NCBI RefSeq assembly: GCF_902635505.1
Contig: NC_045430.1
Location: 31,081,564 to 31,145,563, forward strand
Length of the DNA: 64,000 nt
Reading direction: 5' to 3'
DNA from: Sarcophilus harrisii
Lineage: Eukaryota > Chordata > Mammalia > Dasyuromorphia > Dasyuridae
This document shows positions 1-12,218 of this stretch, piece by piece (positions within the stretch are counted from its first letter, which is position 1; each line of letters opens with the position of its first letter). The notes beneath the pieces are model-generated. The model did no database searches. It had not been told where the DNA came from and saw nothing but the letters and a program-made list of their open reading frames with translations. Both the position numbers and the translations under genes were made by a program.

Positions 1-3000
1 AACCAAAAATAAATGAAAAAAAAATAGAAGAAAATACAAAATACCTTATCAGAAAAACAACTGTCCTGGAAAAAACATCTAGGAGAGACAATCTAAGGTT
101 TATTGAACTTCCTGAAAAGCATGATGAAATAAACAAAACAAAAAAAAAAGAGCCTAGGCATTATCTCTCAGGAAATCATCAGGGAAAAGCCCTGATGTCC
201 TAAAATTAGAAGATAAAATAGTCATTGAAAGAATTCACCAATCACTTCCTAAAAGAGACCCTAAAAATAAAATTCCAAGGAATATCATAGCTACATTTCA
301 GAACTAATGGTCCAAGGAAAAATAATGTAAGCAGCCAAAAAGAAACAAATCAAATATTGAAGAGCCACAATCAGATAACCCAAGACCTTGCAGTGTAGAA
401 TCTGATAAAAGGCAAAAAACCTCAGAATGCAGCCACGAATAAACTATCCAACTAACCCATTATTTTTTTCAAAGAAGATGATGGACATTCAATGATTCAG
501 GTGAATCTCACCTATTTCTGATGAAAATACCAGAGATGACCAAAAAATTTGACCTCCAAATATATAACTCAGGAGAAGCATAAAAAGGTAAAAAGGGAAA
601 AATTTTTGGAACTCTATCTCTGTTATGGGTATATTTGAAGAGTGCAGGCATAACTTGATTTTACTGTCATAATATAATAAAACAAAATAGAGGTGGAAAG
701 AGAATTGTACTGGAAAAAAAGGAAAATGGAGGTAAAATGAGGGAAATTATATCTCATTAAGAGACAAAGAAAACTTATTATAATTGAGGGAAAGAAGGGA
801 GAGGGATGAACATTGTGTGAATCTTGCTCTCATCATATTTGGCTGAAAGACAGAATATCATATACATATACATACATACATATATATATATAGGAAAAGT
901 ATAAGAAAGGGGAAGGGGCTATAAAGGGAGAAGGCTATATATGAGGGAAGTGGTGTCAGAAGCAAAATACTGGGGAGGAGGGAAAGGGAGAAAAGAAAGA
1001 AAAAAGCATAATTTGGGGTAAACAAGATGGCAGAAAATACAGAATTTGTCATTTTACCATTAGGTAAACGTAAATGGGGTGAACTTTCCCAGTTTTATGG
1101 GGAAGTTGACAGCAGACAATTAAAAGCCAGAATTCTATAATATGTTGTTTACAAGAAACACATTTAAATCAGAATGATAATTATAGAGTAAAAGATTGGA
1201 GCAGAATCTATTATGCTTTAGATGAAGTAAAAAAAAAAAAAAAGCAGCAGTAGTAATCCTGATATCAGATGAAGCAAAAACAAAAATAAATCTAATTAAA
1301 AGAGACAAGGGAGGAAACTATCATGCTAGAGGGTACCACAGATAATGCAATAATATATCAGTACTAAAATATGCACCAAGTGGTATAGCATCTAAATTCC
1401 CAAAAGTTAAGAGAACTGCAAAAAGACAGACAGCAAAAGAATACTAGTGGGAGATCTCAGCCTTGATCTCTCAGAACTACATAAATCAAACCACTAAATA
1501 AAAAAGAAGTTAAACAGGTAAATAGCATTTTTAAAAAGCTAGGTATGATAGATCTTTGGAGAAAATTGAATGGAGCTAGAAAGGAGTAAACTTTATTTCT
1601 CAGGGGTTCATGGAACCTATACAAAAATTGACAATATATTAGGGCATAAACACCTCAAAGATAATTGCAGAAAGGCAGAAATAGTAAATACATTTTTTTT
1701 TTCCAGATAACAGTGCAAAAAATTGCATTCAATAAAAGGCTAGGGTAAAAAAGACCAAAAATTAATTGGAAACTCATAAATAATCTCATTCTGAATGAAT
1801 AGGTAAAATAACAAATCATAGAATCAAATTTTTTATTAAATTCATCCAAGAGAATGACGAGGAAACATACCAACATTTGAGGGATGCAGACAAAGCAGTT
1901 ATTAGGGAAAATTTGATATCTCTAGATGCTTACTTGAATAAAATAAATAAAGAGAAGATCAATAGATTGGGCTTGCAACTAAAAAAGCTAGAAAAATAGC
2001 AAATTAAAAACCCTCAATTTAATACAAAATTTGAAATTCTGAAAATAAAAGGGGTGATTAATAAAATTGAAAGAAAACTATTGAATTGATAAATAAAACT
2101 AAGAGTTGGTTTTATGAAAACACCAATAAAATAGATAAACCTTTAGTTAATTTGATTAGAAAAAGGAAAGAGGAAAATCAAATTGTTAGTTTCAAAAATG
2201 AAAAGGGAGAACTTTCCACCAATGAAAAGGAAATTACAGGAATAATTAGGAGTTATTTTGCTATATGTCAATAAATTTTATAATCTAAGTGAAATGGAGA
2301 AGTATCTACAAAAACACAGATTTCCCAGGTTAACAGAAGAGGAACTAAATTAGTTAAATAGTCCCATTGTAGAAAAAAAGAAATAGAACAAGGTATTAAT
2401 CAACTCCCTAAGAAAAAATCTCCAGGGCCAGAGGGATTTACAAATTCTACCAAACATTTAAAGAACAATTAATTCCAATACTTGACAAACTATCTGTAAA
2501 AATAGGGAAAGAAAGAGTCCTACCAATTTCCTTTTAATGCAAAGATATGGTGTTGACACCTAAACCAGGAAGGGTGAAAATAGAGAAAGAAAAATATAGA
2601 CCAATTTCCCTAATGAATATTGATGCAAAAATATTAAATAAAATATTATCAAAGAGATTACAGAAAGTCATCTCCAGGATAATAAACTATAACCAAGTAG
2701 GATTTATACCAGGAGAGCAAGGCTAGTTCAATATTAGAAAAAACTATTAGCATAATTGACTATATCAATAACCAAACTAACAAAAATCATATCAAAAAGC
2801 ATTTGATAAAATGCAACTCCTATTCCTATTAAAAAACAATAGAGAGTAGAGGAATAAATGGGCTTTTCCTTAAAATGATCAGTAACATCTATTTAAAACC
2901 ATCAACAAGCACCATATCTACTGAGAACAAACTATAATCCATTCCTAGCATGATCGGGGTGAAACAAGGTTGTCCACTATCACCATTGCTATTTAATATT

Positions 3001-3912
3001 TTATTAGAAATGTTAGATTTGGCAATAAGAGAAGAAAAAGAGATTAAAAGAATCAGAGTAGGTAATGAGGAAACCAAATTATCATTCTTTGCAGATGATA
3101 TGATGGTATTCTTAGAGAAACCTTGAGAGTCAACTACAAAACTACTAGGAACAATTTGCAACTTTACCAATTTTGCAGGATACAAAATAAAGCCACATAA
3201 ATCATTAGCATTTTTGTATAATACCAACAAAGTCTAGCAGCAAGAGATATAAAGAGAAACTGCATTCAAAATAACTGTTGATAGTATAAAATATTTGGGA
3301 ATCTATCTGCCAAGGGAAAGTCAGGAACTATATGAACACAACTATAAAACACTTTCCACAGAACTAAAGTCAGATCTAATCAGCTGGAAAAATATCAAGG
3401 GCTCATGGGTAGGCTGAGTAAAAATAATAAAAATGACAAAACTACCTAAATTAATCTACTTTTTTTAGTACCATACCAATCAAACTTCCAAGAAATTTAT
3501 TTTACAGATCTAGAAAAAATAATAACAAATTTCATCTGGGAGAACAAAAGATCAAGAATTTCAAGGGAATTAATGGAAAAAAAAATGCCAACAAAGGTGG
3601 CTTAGCTGTGCCAAACCTAAAACTATATAATAAAGCAGTGGTCATCAAAAGTATTTGGTATTGGATAAGAAATAGAGTAGTTTCAGTGTATTAGGTTAGG
3701 ATCACAGGACAAAATTGTCAATAACTATAGCAATCTAGTGTTTGACAAACCCAAAGACTCCAGGGTTTGGGATAAGAATTCACTATTTGACAAAAAGTGC
3801 TGGGAAAATTGGAAACTAGTATGGCAGAAACTAGGCATTGACCCACACCTAAACTATATTCTAAAACAAGGTCAAAATGGGTTCATGATTTAGGCATAAA
3901 GAGTGATATTAT
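1..3912 (+). mobile_element. Old LINE-1, left part (ORF1 tail, ORF2)
   Basis: The left edge of the window falls inside an L1 ORF1; ORF1-like reading runs to about 560. An inter-ORF region follows, then an ORF2-like region from about 1060 with an endonuclease-type stretch near 1140 and a reverse transcriptase region. The RT catalytic FADD motif is read at 3088-3099. The reading frame is broken many times, so this is a decayed copy. The element is interrupted at 3912 by a younger L1 and resumes at 8713. Confidence 0.9.
3898..3912 (+). repeat. Target-site duplication of the nested L1
   Basis: The 15 bases aaagagtgatattat occur here, directly left of the L1 5' end, and again at 8698-8712 directly after its A-rich tail. 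Both copies fall inside the coding sequence of the older L1, so they mark the insertion point. The outermost three A residues on the right are ambiguous with the tail, so 12 bases are certain. Confidence 0.9.
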
Positions 3913-3923
3913 GGACTTCTGGC

Positions 3924-3934
3924 CAAGATGGCGG
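3924..3934 (+). promoter_or_regulatory. YY1-like site at L1 5' end
   Basis: The sequence caagatggcgg lies 12 bases into the L1. Human L1 has a YY1 site of nearly the same sequence and position that positions transcription initiation. That this marsupial copy uses YY1 is inference. Related caagatgg strings occur near the starts of the L1-like elements at 19586 and 22770. Confidence 0.55.
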
Positions 3935-4541
3935 AGAGGAGGCACACAGCTGTGTAAGCTCCGCATTTTCTCTCAGAATCCATCTCATTACAAGCCTCTG
4001 AATTAATGCTTGACTGAAAAAAAAAACTCACAAATAGTTACCAAGAGAAGACATCCTTGAGATTTGCCAGGAAAGGTCTGTCTTTGCTTGAGGGTGGGAT
4101 GGTTTTAGATCGGGGACAGGCTGAGGGCAGCAGCAGTGAGAGCTTGGCAGGCAGCTCACAGCCAAGCAGACCAGAGGGGAGTGGGGTGTGATCTCAGCCA
4201 TCTCTGAGGGGAGAGCTTTGCTACAGGATTGGATACTTTGCCCCGACAGCAAGCCAGCAGACAAGCAGAGAAGTTAAAAACACAGTGGGTAAAGAAGACA
4301 ACCTCAAACAGCTGGAGTCTCTTGGGACCTGGCCACCTCTCCCCCACAGTGTCTCAGCACACTCTCTATGCTCTCAGAGTGTAGGCACAGCACAGCCATC
4401 GCTGTCCTGCTAGTGCCTCGCTGCTGCCCCCCACACTCTGTAGAGGAAGCTTGGTAACACCACCCAGTCCAAAAAAGAAAGATTTCTTTTCTTTTTTTTC
4501 TTTTTTCTTTCCTAGTTTGTCTCTGATTCTTCTCTGACAAA

Positions 4542-5357
4542 ATGAGCAAAAAATTGAAACGGACCTTAACCACTGACAGCTTCTATATGGATAGGGAGCA
4601 GACTCTAAACCCTGAGGAGACTAAAAACAGACTGTCTCCAGGTGAATCCCCACAGGAGGAGATCATCTGTTCTTCAGCACAGATGAATCTCATAGAAGAA
4701 ATTAAAAAGGCTCTCACAAGAGAGCTAGAAGAAAAATGGGAAAAGGAGAGGGAGGCTTGGCAAGAGAGTCTGGAGAAGTCATCCCACTCATTTAAAGACA
4801 GAGTGGATAAAGAAATCAAATCCTTGAAAAATAGGATCAGTGAACTGGAAACATAAAATAGCTCTCTAAAAAATAAAATTTGCGAAATGGAAAAAAATTC
4901 CATAGGACAAAACAACTCAATTGGACAATTAGAAAAAGATATTTAAAAAGTGTGTGAAGAAAATACTTCATTGAAAATCAGAATCAAACAAATGGAATTG
5001 AATGACTCGAGGAGACAACAAGTATCAGTCAAGCAAAACCAAAAAAATCAAACAATGGAAAAAAATGTGAAATACCTTCTTGGGAAAACAACAGACCTGG
5101 AAAATAGGTCTAGGAAAGACAATCTGAGAATTATTGGACTCCCAGAAAAATATGATGAAAAAAAGAGCTTGGATACTATTTTCCAGGAAATTATCAAAAG
5201 AAGAAATTATCCCAGAAGTCATAGAAACAGAGGGTTAAAATCGACATTGAAAGAATTCATCGATCACCTACTGAAATGGATCCTAAAATCAAACACCAAG
5301 AAATATAGTGGCCAAATGAACCCTCAGACAAAGGAAAAAAATACTGCAAGCGGCTAG
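4542..5357 (+). pseudogene. L1 ORF1 protein remnant
   Basis: The ATG at 4542 opens a charged, Lys/Glu-rich reading typical of the N-terminal and coiled-coil part of L1 ORF1p, the RNA-binding trimer that coats L1 RNA. It stops at 4854-4856. The same frame resumes from about 4950 with the RNA-recognition-like core, including LENRSRKDNLRIIGLPEKYD. The C-terminal part is lost to frame breaks and to the internal deletion near 5580. The start is placed by ORF1 homology: MSKKLKRT then acidic residues. Confidence 0.8.
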
Positions 5358-5589
5358 AAAAACCCAATTTAAATATAGAGGAGCCACAATAAGGATTACC
5401 CAGGATCTAGCAGCATCCACATTAAAAGATTGAAGGGCCTGGAATATGATATTCTGAAAGGCTAAGGAACTCAGTATGCAACCAAAAATAACTTACCCAG
5501 CCAGAATGAGCATCTTTTTCCAGGGAAGAAGATGGACATTCAAGGAAATAAGTGAATTTCACCTATTTTTGATGAAAAAAACCCAGAAC

Positions 5590-8309
5590 TATTGAATCAA
5601 TTAATAAAACTAAGAGTTGGTTCTATGAAAAAACCAACAAAATAGACAAACTCTTAGTAAATCTGATTTGAAAAAGGAAAGAGGAAAATCAAATTGTTAG
5701 TCTTAAAAATGAAAAGGGAGAACTTGCCACTAACGAAGAGGAAAGTAGAGCAATAATTAGGAGTTACTTTGCCCAACTTTATGCAAAAGAAATTTGACAA
5801 CTTAAATGAAATGGAAGAATACCTTCAAAAATATAGCTTGCCAGATTAACAGAGGAAGAAGTAAATATCCTAAACAGTCCCATTTTAGAAAAAGAAATAG
5901 AACAAGCTATTAACCAACTTCCTAAAAAAAAATCCCCAGGACCAGATGGATTTACATGTGAATTCTACCAAACATTTAAAGAACAATTAACTCCAATGCT
6001 ATATAAACTATTTGAAAAAACAGGGATTGAAGGAGTCCTACCAAACTCCTTTTTACAACACAGACATGGTATCAGGTAGGTTGAAAACAGAGAAAGAAAA
6101 TTATAGACCAATCTCCCTAAAGAATTTTGATGCTAAAATATTAAATAAAATTTTAGCAAAAGGATTACAGAAAATCATCCCCAGGATAATACACTATGAC
6201 CAAGTAGGATTTATACCAGGAATGCAGGGCTGGTTCAATATTAGGAAAACTATTAGCATAATTGACTATATCAATAGCCAAACTATGATTATCTCAATAG
6301 ATGCAGAAAAAGAATTTGATAAAATCCAACCTCCATTCCTCATAAAAATAGTTGAGAGTATAGGGATAAATGGACTTTTCCTTAAATAGTCAGGAGCATA
6401 TATTTAAAACCATCAGTAAGCATAATAAGCAATGGAGAAAAACTGAAAACTTTCCCAGTAAGATCTGGAGTGAATCAAGGTTGCCCACTATCACATTATT
6501 CAATATTGTATTAGAAACTCTAGCCTAGGCAATAAGAGTTGAGAAAGAGATTAAAGGAATTAGAATAGTCAGTGAGGAAAGCAAACTATCACTCTTTGCA
6601 GATGATATGATGGTATACTTAGAGAACCCCAGAGATTCTACCAAAAAGCTATTAGAAATAATTAATAACTTTAGCAAAGTTGCAGGATACAAAATAAATC
6701 CCCATAAATCCTCAGCATTTTTATACTTCACCAACAAAATCCAACAGCAAGAAATACAAAGAGAAATTCATTCAAAATAACTGTCGACAGCATAAAATAT
6801 TTGGGAATCTATCTATGAAAGGAAAGTCAGGAATTATATGAGCAAAATTACAAAAAACTTTCCACATAAAGTCAGACTTAAATAATTGGAAAAATATTAA
6901 GTGCTTTTGGATAGGCCGAGCAAATATAATAAAGATGACAATACTCCCTAAACTAATCTATTTATTTAATTATATACCAATCAGACTTCCAAGAAAATAT
7001 TTTAATGATCTAGAAAAAATTCATATAGAAGAACAAAAGATTGAGAATCTCAAGGGAATTAATGAAAAAAAATTAAATGAAGGTGGCCTAGCTGTATCTG
7101 ATCTAAAACTATATTATAAAGCAGTAGTCACCAAAACCATTTGGTATTGGCTAAGAGATAGATTAGTTGATCGGTGGAATAGGTTAGGTTCACAAGACAA
7201 AATAGTCAACTATAGCAATCTAGTGTTTGACAAACCCAAAGATCCTAACTTTTGGGATAAGAATTCATTATTTGACAAAAACTTCTGGGATAACTGGAAA
7301 TTAGTATGGCAGAAATTAGGCATGGACCCACACTTAACACTGTATACCAAAATAAGATCAAAATGGGTCCATGATTTAGGCATAAAGAATGAGATTATAA
7401 ATAAATTAGAGGAACATAGGATAGTTTACCTCTCAGACTTGTTGGGGAGGAAGGAATTTGTGACCAAAGATGAACTAGAGACCATTATTGATCACAAAAT
7501 AGAAAATTTTGATTACATCAAATTAAAAAGCCTTTGTACAAACAAAACTAATGCAAACAAGATTAGAAGAAAAGCAACAAACTGGGAAAACATCTTCACA
7601 GTTAAAGGTTCTGATAAAGGCCTCATTTCCAAAATATATAGAGAATTGACTAATTTATAAGAAATCAAGCCATTCTCCAATTGAAAAACGGTCAAAGGAT
7701 ATGAACAGACAATTCTCAGATGATTAAATTGAAACTATTTCCACTCATATGAAAGAGTGCTCCAAATCACTATTGATCAGAGAAATGCAAATTAAGACAA
7801 CTCTGAGATACCACTATACACCTGTCAGATTGGCTAAGATGACAGGAAAAAATAATGATGAGTGTTGGAGGGGATGTGAGAAAAATGGGACATCGATGCA
7901 TTCTTGGTGGAGTTGTGAACGAATCCAACCATTCTGGAGAGCAATCTGAAATTATGCCCCAAAAGTTATCAAACTGTGCATACCCTTTGATCCAGCAGTG
8001 GTACTACTGGGCTTATATCCCAAAGAGATACTAAAGAAGGGAAAAGGACCTATATGTGCCAAAATGTTTGTGGCAGCCCTATTTGTAGTGGCTAGAAACT
8101 GGAAAATGAATGGATGCCCATCAATTGAAGAATGGTTGGGTAAATTGTGGTATATGAATGTTATGGAATATTATTGTTCTGTAAGAAATGACCAGCAGGA
8201 GGAATACAGAGAGGCTTGGAGAGACTTACATGAACTGATGAGTGAAATGAGCAGAACCAAGAGATCATTATATACTTCAACAACGATACTGTATGAGGAT
8301 GTATTCTGA
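5590..8309 (+). pseudogene. L1 ORF2 remnant (RT to C-terminus)
   Basis: ORF2 begins here after the internal deletion, so the N-terminal endonuclease is absent. Reverse transcriptase motifs follow: a region reading [15 protein letters not shown] near 6200-6235 and the catalytic FADD at 6595-6606. A long open stretch at 6935-7660 (241 codons) covers the thumb and downstream region with [11 protein letters not shown] and NSLFDKNFWDNWKLVWQKLG. The C-terminal segment (7749-8309) includes the Cys/His-containing region near CWRGCEKNG. Several frame changes and stops separate the pieces, so no complete protein can be made. Confidence 0.85.
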
Positions 8310-8712
8310 TGGAAGTGGATTTCTTCGACAAAGAGAAGATCTAACTCAGTTTCAATTGATCAATGATGGACTGAAGCAGCTACACCCAAAGAAAGAACAC
8401 TGCAAAATTAATGTAATCTGTTTGCATTTTTGTTTTTCTTCCTGGGTTATTTCTACCTTCTGACTCCAATTCTCCCTGTGCAGCAAGAGAACTGTTTGGT
8501 TCTGCACACATATATTGTATCTAAGATATACTATGACCTATTTAACATATATAGGACTGCTTGCCATCTGGGGGAGGGGGTAGAGGAAGGGAGGATAAAA
8601 ATCGGAACAGAAGTGAGTGCAAGGGATAATGTTGTAAAAATTTACCCTGGCATGGATTCTGTCAATAAAAAGTTATTTTAAAAAAAAGAAAATAAAAAAA
8701 GAGTGATATTAT

Positions 8713-9479
8713 AAACAAATTAAAAGAACATAGGATAATTTACCTCTCAGATCTGTGAAGGAAGAAGGACTTTTTGACTAAAGAAGAACTGGAACTCATT
8801 ATTGAACACTCAATAGACAATTTTGATTATATAAGTTAAAAAAGTTTTTATGCAAACAAAACTAATGCAGACAAGATTAGAAGGGAAGCAATAAATTGGG
8901 AAAACATTTTAAGAGTTCTGATAAAGGTCTCATTTCTTAAATGAGAATAGAGAGAAATATATAGAGAATAAACTCAAATTTATAAGAATTCAAGCCATTC
9001 TCCAATTGATAAATATTTAATGCAGCCATTTTTGTGGTGCCAAATATTGAAAATTAAACGAATGCTCTGCAATCAGAGACTGGTTGGACAAACTGGTATA
9101 TGAATGTAATAATGGGATACTATTGTTCAATAAGAAATGGTGATGGGGCAGATTTTATACAAGCTTGGAAAGACTTATACGAATTTATACAAAGTGAAAT
9201 GAGGAGAAAAAGAAAAACATTGTACGCAATAGTAAAAACACTGTGTTATGATAAACTATAAATGATTCAGGTCTTCTCAACAATGCAATGATCCAAGATA
9301 AATAGAATGAACCAAGGAAACAAAATGCTATTTACATCCAGATAAAGAACCGATGGACTTTGGAGATTGGAGCATACTTTTTCACTTCACTTTTCACTTT
9401 TTCACGTTTCCCCCCCCCCTTTTGATCTGTTTCTTTGAAAACTAATGTGACTAATGTGAAAATGTTTTCCATTGTGTAT

Positions 9480-9518
<39 letters not shown>

Positions 9519-9610
9519 CTATATCTACTTGCAAGGAAGGAAAAAATTTGAAACTCAAAATATTGTAAAAAGTGAATGCTAAAATCGTCTTGATATGTAA
9601 TTGGTAAAAC
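8713..9610 (+). mobile_element. Old LINE-1, right part (ORF2 C-terminus, 3' UTR)
   Basis: This continues the L1 interrupted at 3912: the reading about a Leu/Glu-rich helix resumes at the target-site duplication. ORF2-like sequence runs to about 9290. It is followed by a 3' UTR unlike that of the inserted L1, with a C run at 9411-9419 and a TA repeat. It ends around 9600 without a clear poly(A) tail. Confidence 0.8.
9483..9516. repeat. (TA)n microsatellite
   Basis: A run of TA dinucleotides inside the old L1 3' UTR. Confidence 0.95.
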
Positions 9611-10666
9611 TAAGTTTTTTCCAGATTCTGCCATCTAGTTGGCTCATCATTATCTTTGTAGATGTATATGTATGTATAGACATACATACATGCATGCATA
9701 CCTCAAACCCTTCATGGGCACTGAACAACAACAATGCACTGGTCTCAAAAGTGTTGGGGAAAGGAGATCCAACTGAATCTTATTTGAGAAACTACATAAC
9801 ACTTCTAATGATCACACTGCCACAAAAACTCATTTTAAACAATAATATTCTTTCAGGAATTATATTTGGCCACAGTAAATTTTTTAAAATCCCTAACCCA
9901 AATATATGATCTTGGAAGAATCAAAATTGTAGATAGTCCAAAGATCTACAGATATTATGTGTGGTGAATATAAATAGGTGCAGGCAATAGTGTCTTTGAT
10001 GTAGTAAATGACGTCAAAGACATGCATGAACAGAAAAAAATGAGAGCTAACCTTGTATTGAAAATAAAAGCTTCCACTGGTCCTCAAGTATTAAAAGAAC
10101 CAAGGGAATGAGTCAATGTGTTTCCTGGATTCTTTATTAAGAATGACAAGTCCTGTAGGAGAAGATTGGATGGGAGGATCAAAGTAAGAAATCAGTGTCA
10201 TGAGTATTGACAAAAAGATCAAGGGTCCGTCAAAGTATTTCATCACATCATGTTTTTTATTTATTTGCATTTGTCAATGTACATATTCTTAAAGGAAACA
10301 AGGAGGAGCAGAAAATACATGCTACAATCCTCATGGGTGACATTAAGATTATTTCATAAAGAGAATCAACTGACTCAGAGTTCAAAACTTCTATGGAATA
10401 ATATTAATTTAAAATCAATAAAGAAACTGCAAATAACAATCACTAATAAAGAATGATTATTAGTATGCCCATGTGGAGTGTTTTCTCTCTTGCAGAATCT
10501 TAAGTTTTTCTATTCATAGATGATGTTTTTGACATTTTTCAGCCCTTTGCAATGATAGTAAATTTCAATTGCTGTTGTTCACTAAATGTTCCATGATTTA
10601 AGTTAAATGATTTAATCTTATTCCTCTAGAAATATTGCTTTAAAAAATAAGCTTTAATTGCTGTAC
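9611..10666. other. No recognised feature (intron 4 side of block A)
   Basis: Single-copy-looking AT-rich DNA with a short GTAT-type repeat near 9655-9700. The next exon of the ANKRD26-like gene would be expected leftward of 10667, but I find no convincing exon here. Confidence 0.5.
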
Positions 10667-10773
10667 CTTTTATAGCTATCCAAGACATTCACGTTTGCTC
10701 CATTTTTCAAGAGAAAATCTGCCAATTCAGTGTTCATACTTGTAATTGAAAGCAAAAGTGGTGTAAGGCCTTC
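10667..10773 (-). CDS. ANKRD26: ANKRD26-like exon 4 (fifth ankyrin repeat)
   Basis: A 107-base exon read on the minus strand. The acceptor is ttttgactttgcag just right of 10773 and the donor gtacag is left of 10667. It enters in phase 0 from exon 3 and ends in phase 2. It encodes EGLTPLLLSITSMNTELADF and then LLKNGANVNVLDSYKR, an ankyrin repeat with the usual TPLLL helix and NGANVNV turn. Recalled human ANKRD26 has a matching segment (DDLTPLLLAV...KKKANVNAVDK). The next exon should supply the following repeat and lies beyond the old L1 or outside the window to the left. Assignment to ANKRD26 rather than another member of the ANKRD/POTE family rests on remembered sequence. Confidence 0.88.
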
Positions 10774-10884
10774 CTGCAAAGTCAAAACAAAGATATTAAA
10801 CAAAGAAATTAAGTAAGCATTTTATATTTATTTCAATTCAGCTTATGACATTTTGTGAACATCTTGCTAATTTGCTAATGACAT

Positions 10885-11070
10885 GTTAAGGACATGGCAC
10901 AATGGACCACTGGAGTTAGAAGATAAGAACATAAATTCTGCATCTATTAGTCAATTCCTATGTGATCATTAAGCAAATTATTTCACCTCTCTGGGCCCTA
11001 AGTTTTCTTACATGCAAAATGATATCATCTCTGGGATTCCTTCTAGCCAGTAATTATGTAATCAGAAGAT
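10885..11070 (+). repeat. MIR-like SINE
   Basis: Contains the tRNA-derived SINE pattern: ggcacaatggacc, a degraded B box, then ttatttcacctctctgggccctaagttttct and a 3' part near gatatcatctctgggattcc. It lies in intron 3 of block A, on the strand opposite to the gene. Confidence 0.7.
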
Positions 11071-11739
11071 AGAAAACCAGAATTTGTAAGAGACCATTTT
11101 GTATTATTCCATGAGTGTCTTCCATTCTTGCTACTTTCATTTCATAATCAATTATTGTCCAAATGCAGCCAAACTTTTTTCTTCAGAATTGTACTAAAAT
11201 AAAGCTATATCCTGGTTGGGTTTAAAGTTGACTAGTTTATCTTTACCCATTCCTCTAGAGTGTACAAAGTGAAAACAACTACAACCATAACATAACAACC
11301 AAAACAATCTATTAAAAAAATCTTGCCTTGAGAGGCTTAAATCTGAAAGAAAGTAATTTACCTAGAATTTTCCCTCTCTTACCACCCTTCCTCATGTGTT
11401 CCATGATTTTTTCTCTTTCAGGTGGCAATGATTAAAAATTAAGCCTTTACTCAAAAAAAAATCAGGAGTCATTCAATAATTCTAGAAAGAAAATGACTTT
11501 AAATGTGTAGTCATTAGGATAAAGAAACATGTACTTAAGAATTTGTTTCTGTGGAAATTCTGTCTCTCTGTAGAACAAATTTCAAAAAATTTTTCCTAAA
11601 AAATTATGATATTTCATCATGACAAATTCAAATTGTGTGCAATATCTGGTGGAATTATTGTATTCTGAAAAGCAGATGTAATATATCATTCAAAGAAGAT
11701 TCTAGAGAGACAGAATGTGATTAAATAGCTAGCTAGCTA

Positions 11740-12050
11740 GCTTCAAAGTCAGTAAGACTTAGATTCAAGGCCTGCTGCTGACATGTATATACTGTGGGTG
11801 ACTCCAGGACTCTTCCTAACACAGGGTTTCTTAACATTTTTATGTCATATACTCCTTTCCAGAAGAATGCTTTTAAATGCCTAAAACATGTAGAAGACAA
11901 ACAAAACCATTTACATTGAAATAACTATAATCTCATTATAGTCATTTTAAAATTAATGGACCCCAGCTGAAAAATCCATGCTCTAAAATTAAAATATGGA
12001 GCAAGTGCTGGTCTAAATCAGTAGAGGGAATTTCCTTCTTAGGAATGAAT
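11740..12050 (+). repeat. Old SINE with an interposed repeat
   Basis: 11740-11825 reads as the tRNA-like head of a marsupial SINE (agtcagtaagacttagattcaa). 11995-12050 resembles the 3' part of such a SINE (tagagggaatttccttctt). Between them lies about 165 bases beginning ttcttaacatttttatgtca, a common unclassified mammalian repeat type. I cannot name the middle piece. Confidence 0.5.
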
Positions 12051-12206
12051 ATGAATGAATGTTAATGAAATCTCTTCCAGTGTCATGTCCACTCCTCCCC
12101 TCCCTTTCTCACCCCTCCACCTCACATTAGAAAATTCTGAAAGCTAATGAATTGTAACTATAGAATAATTTTAAGTTATTTTCATGAAAGAAATGCTTCC
12201 ATGAAT

Positions 12207-12218
12207 AAATGAATTATA
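12207..12218 (+). repeat. Target-site duplication of intron 3 L1
   Basis: aaatgaattata, repeated exactly at 13249-13260. Confidence 0.85.

Larger units (their letters stand above)
3913..8697 (+). mobile_element. Younger LINE-1 with 5' end, internally deleted
   Basis: This L1 keeps its 5' end, beginning with ggacttctggccaagatggc, a 5' UTR to 4541, ORF1, most of ORF2, a 3' UTR and an A-rich tail, flanked by target-site duplications. It is about 4.8 kb long. ORF1 sequence jumps directly into the middle of ORF2 near 5580-5590. By comparison with the older L1 around it (the matching points lie near 535 and 2083), roughly 1.5 kb is missing, covering the inter-ORF region and the endonuclease domain. 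It cannot move by itself now. Confidence 0.93.

Noticed and set aside
4028-4573. Several minus-strand open frames over the L1 5' UTR
   Set aside because: Antisense shadows of a GC-richer L1 5' UTR and ORF1 start. I cannot show that an antisense L1 product is made here.
10058-10088. Candidate 31-base minus-strand exon with acceptor- and donor-like ends
   Set aside because: Its reading does not resemble the ankyrin repeat expected after exon 4, and the phase does not help.
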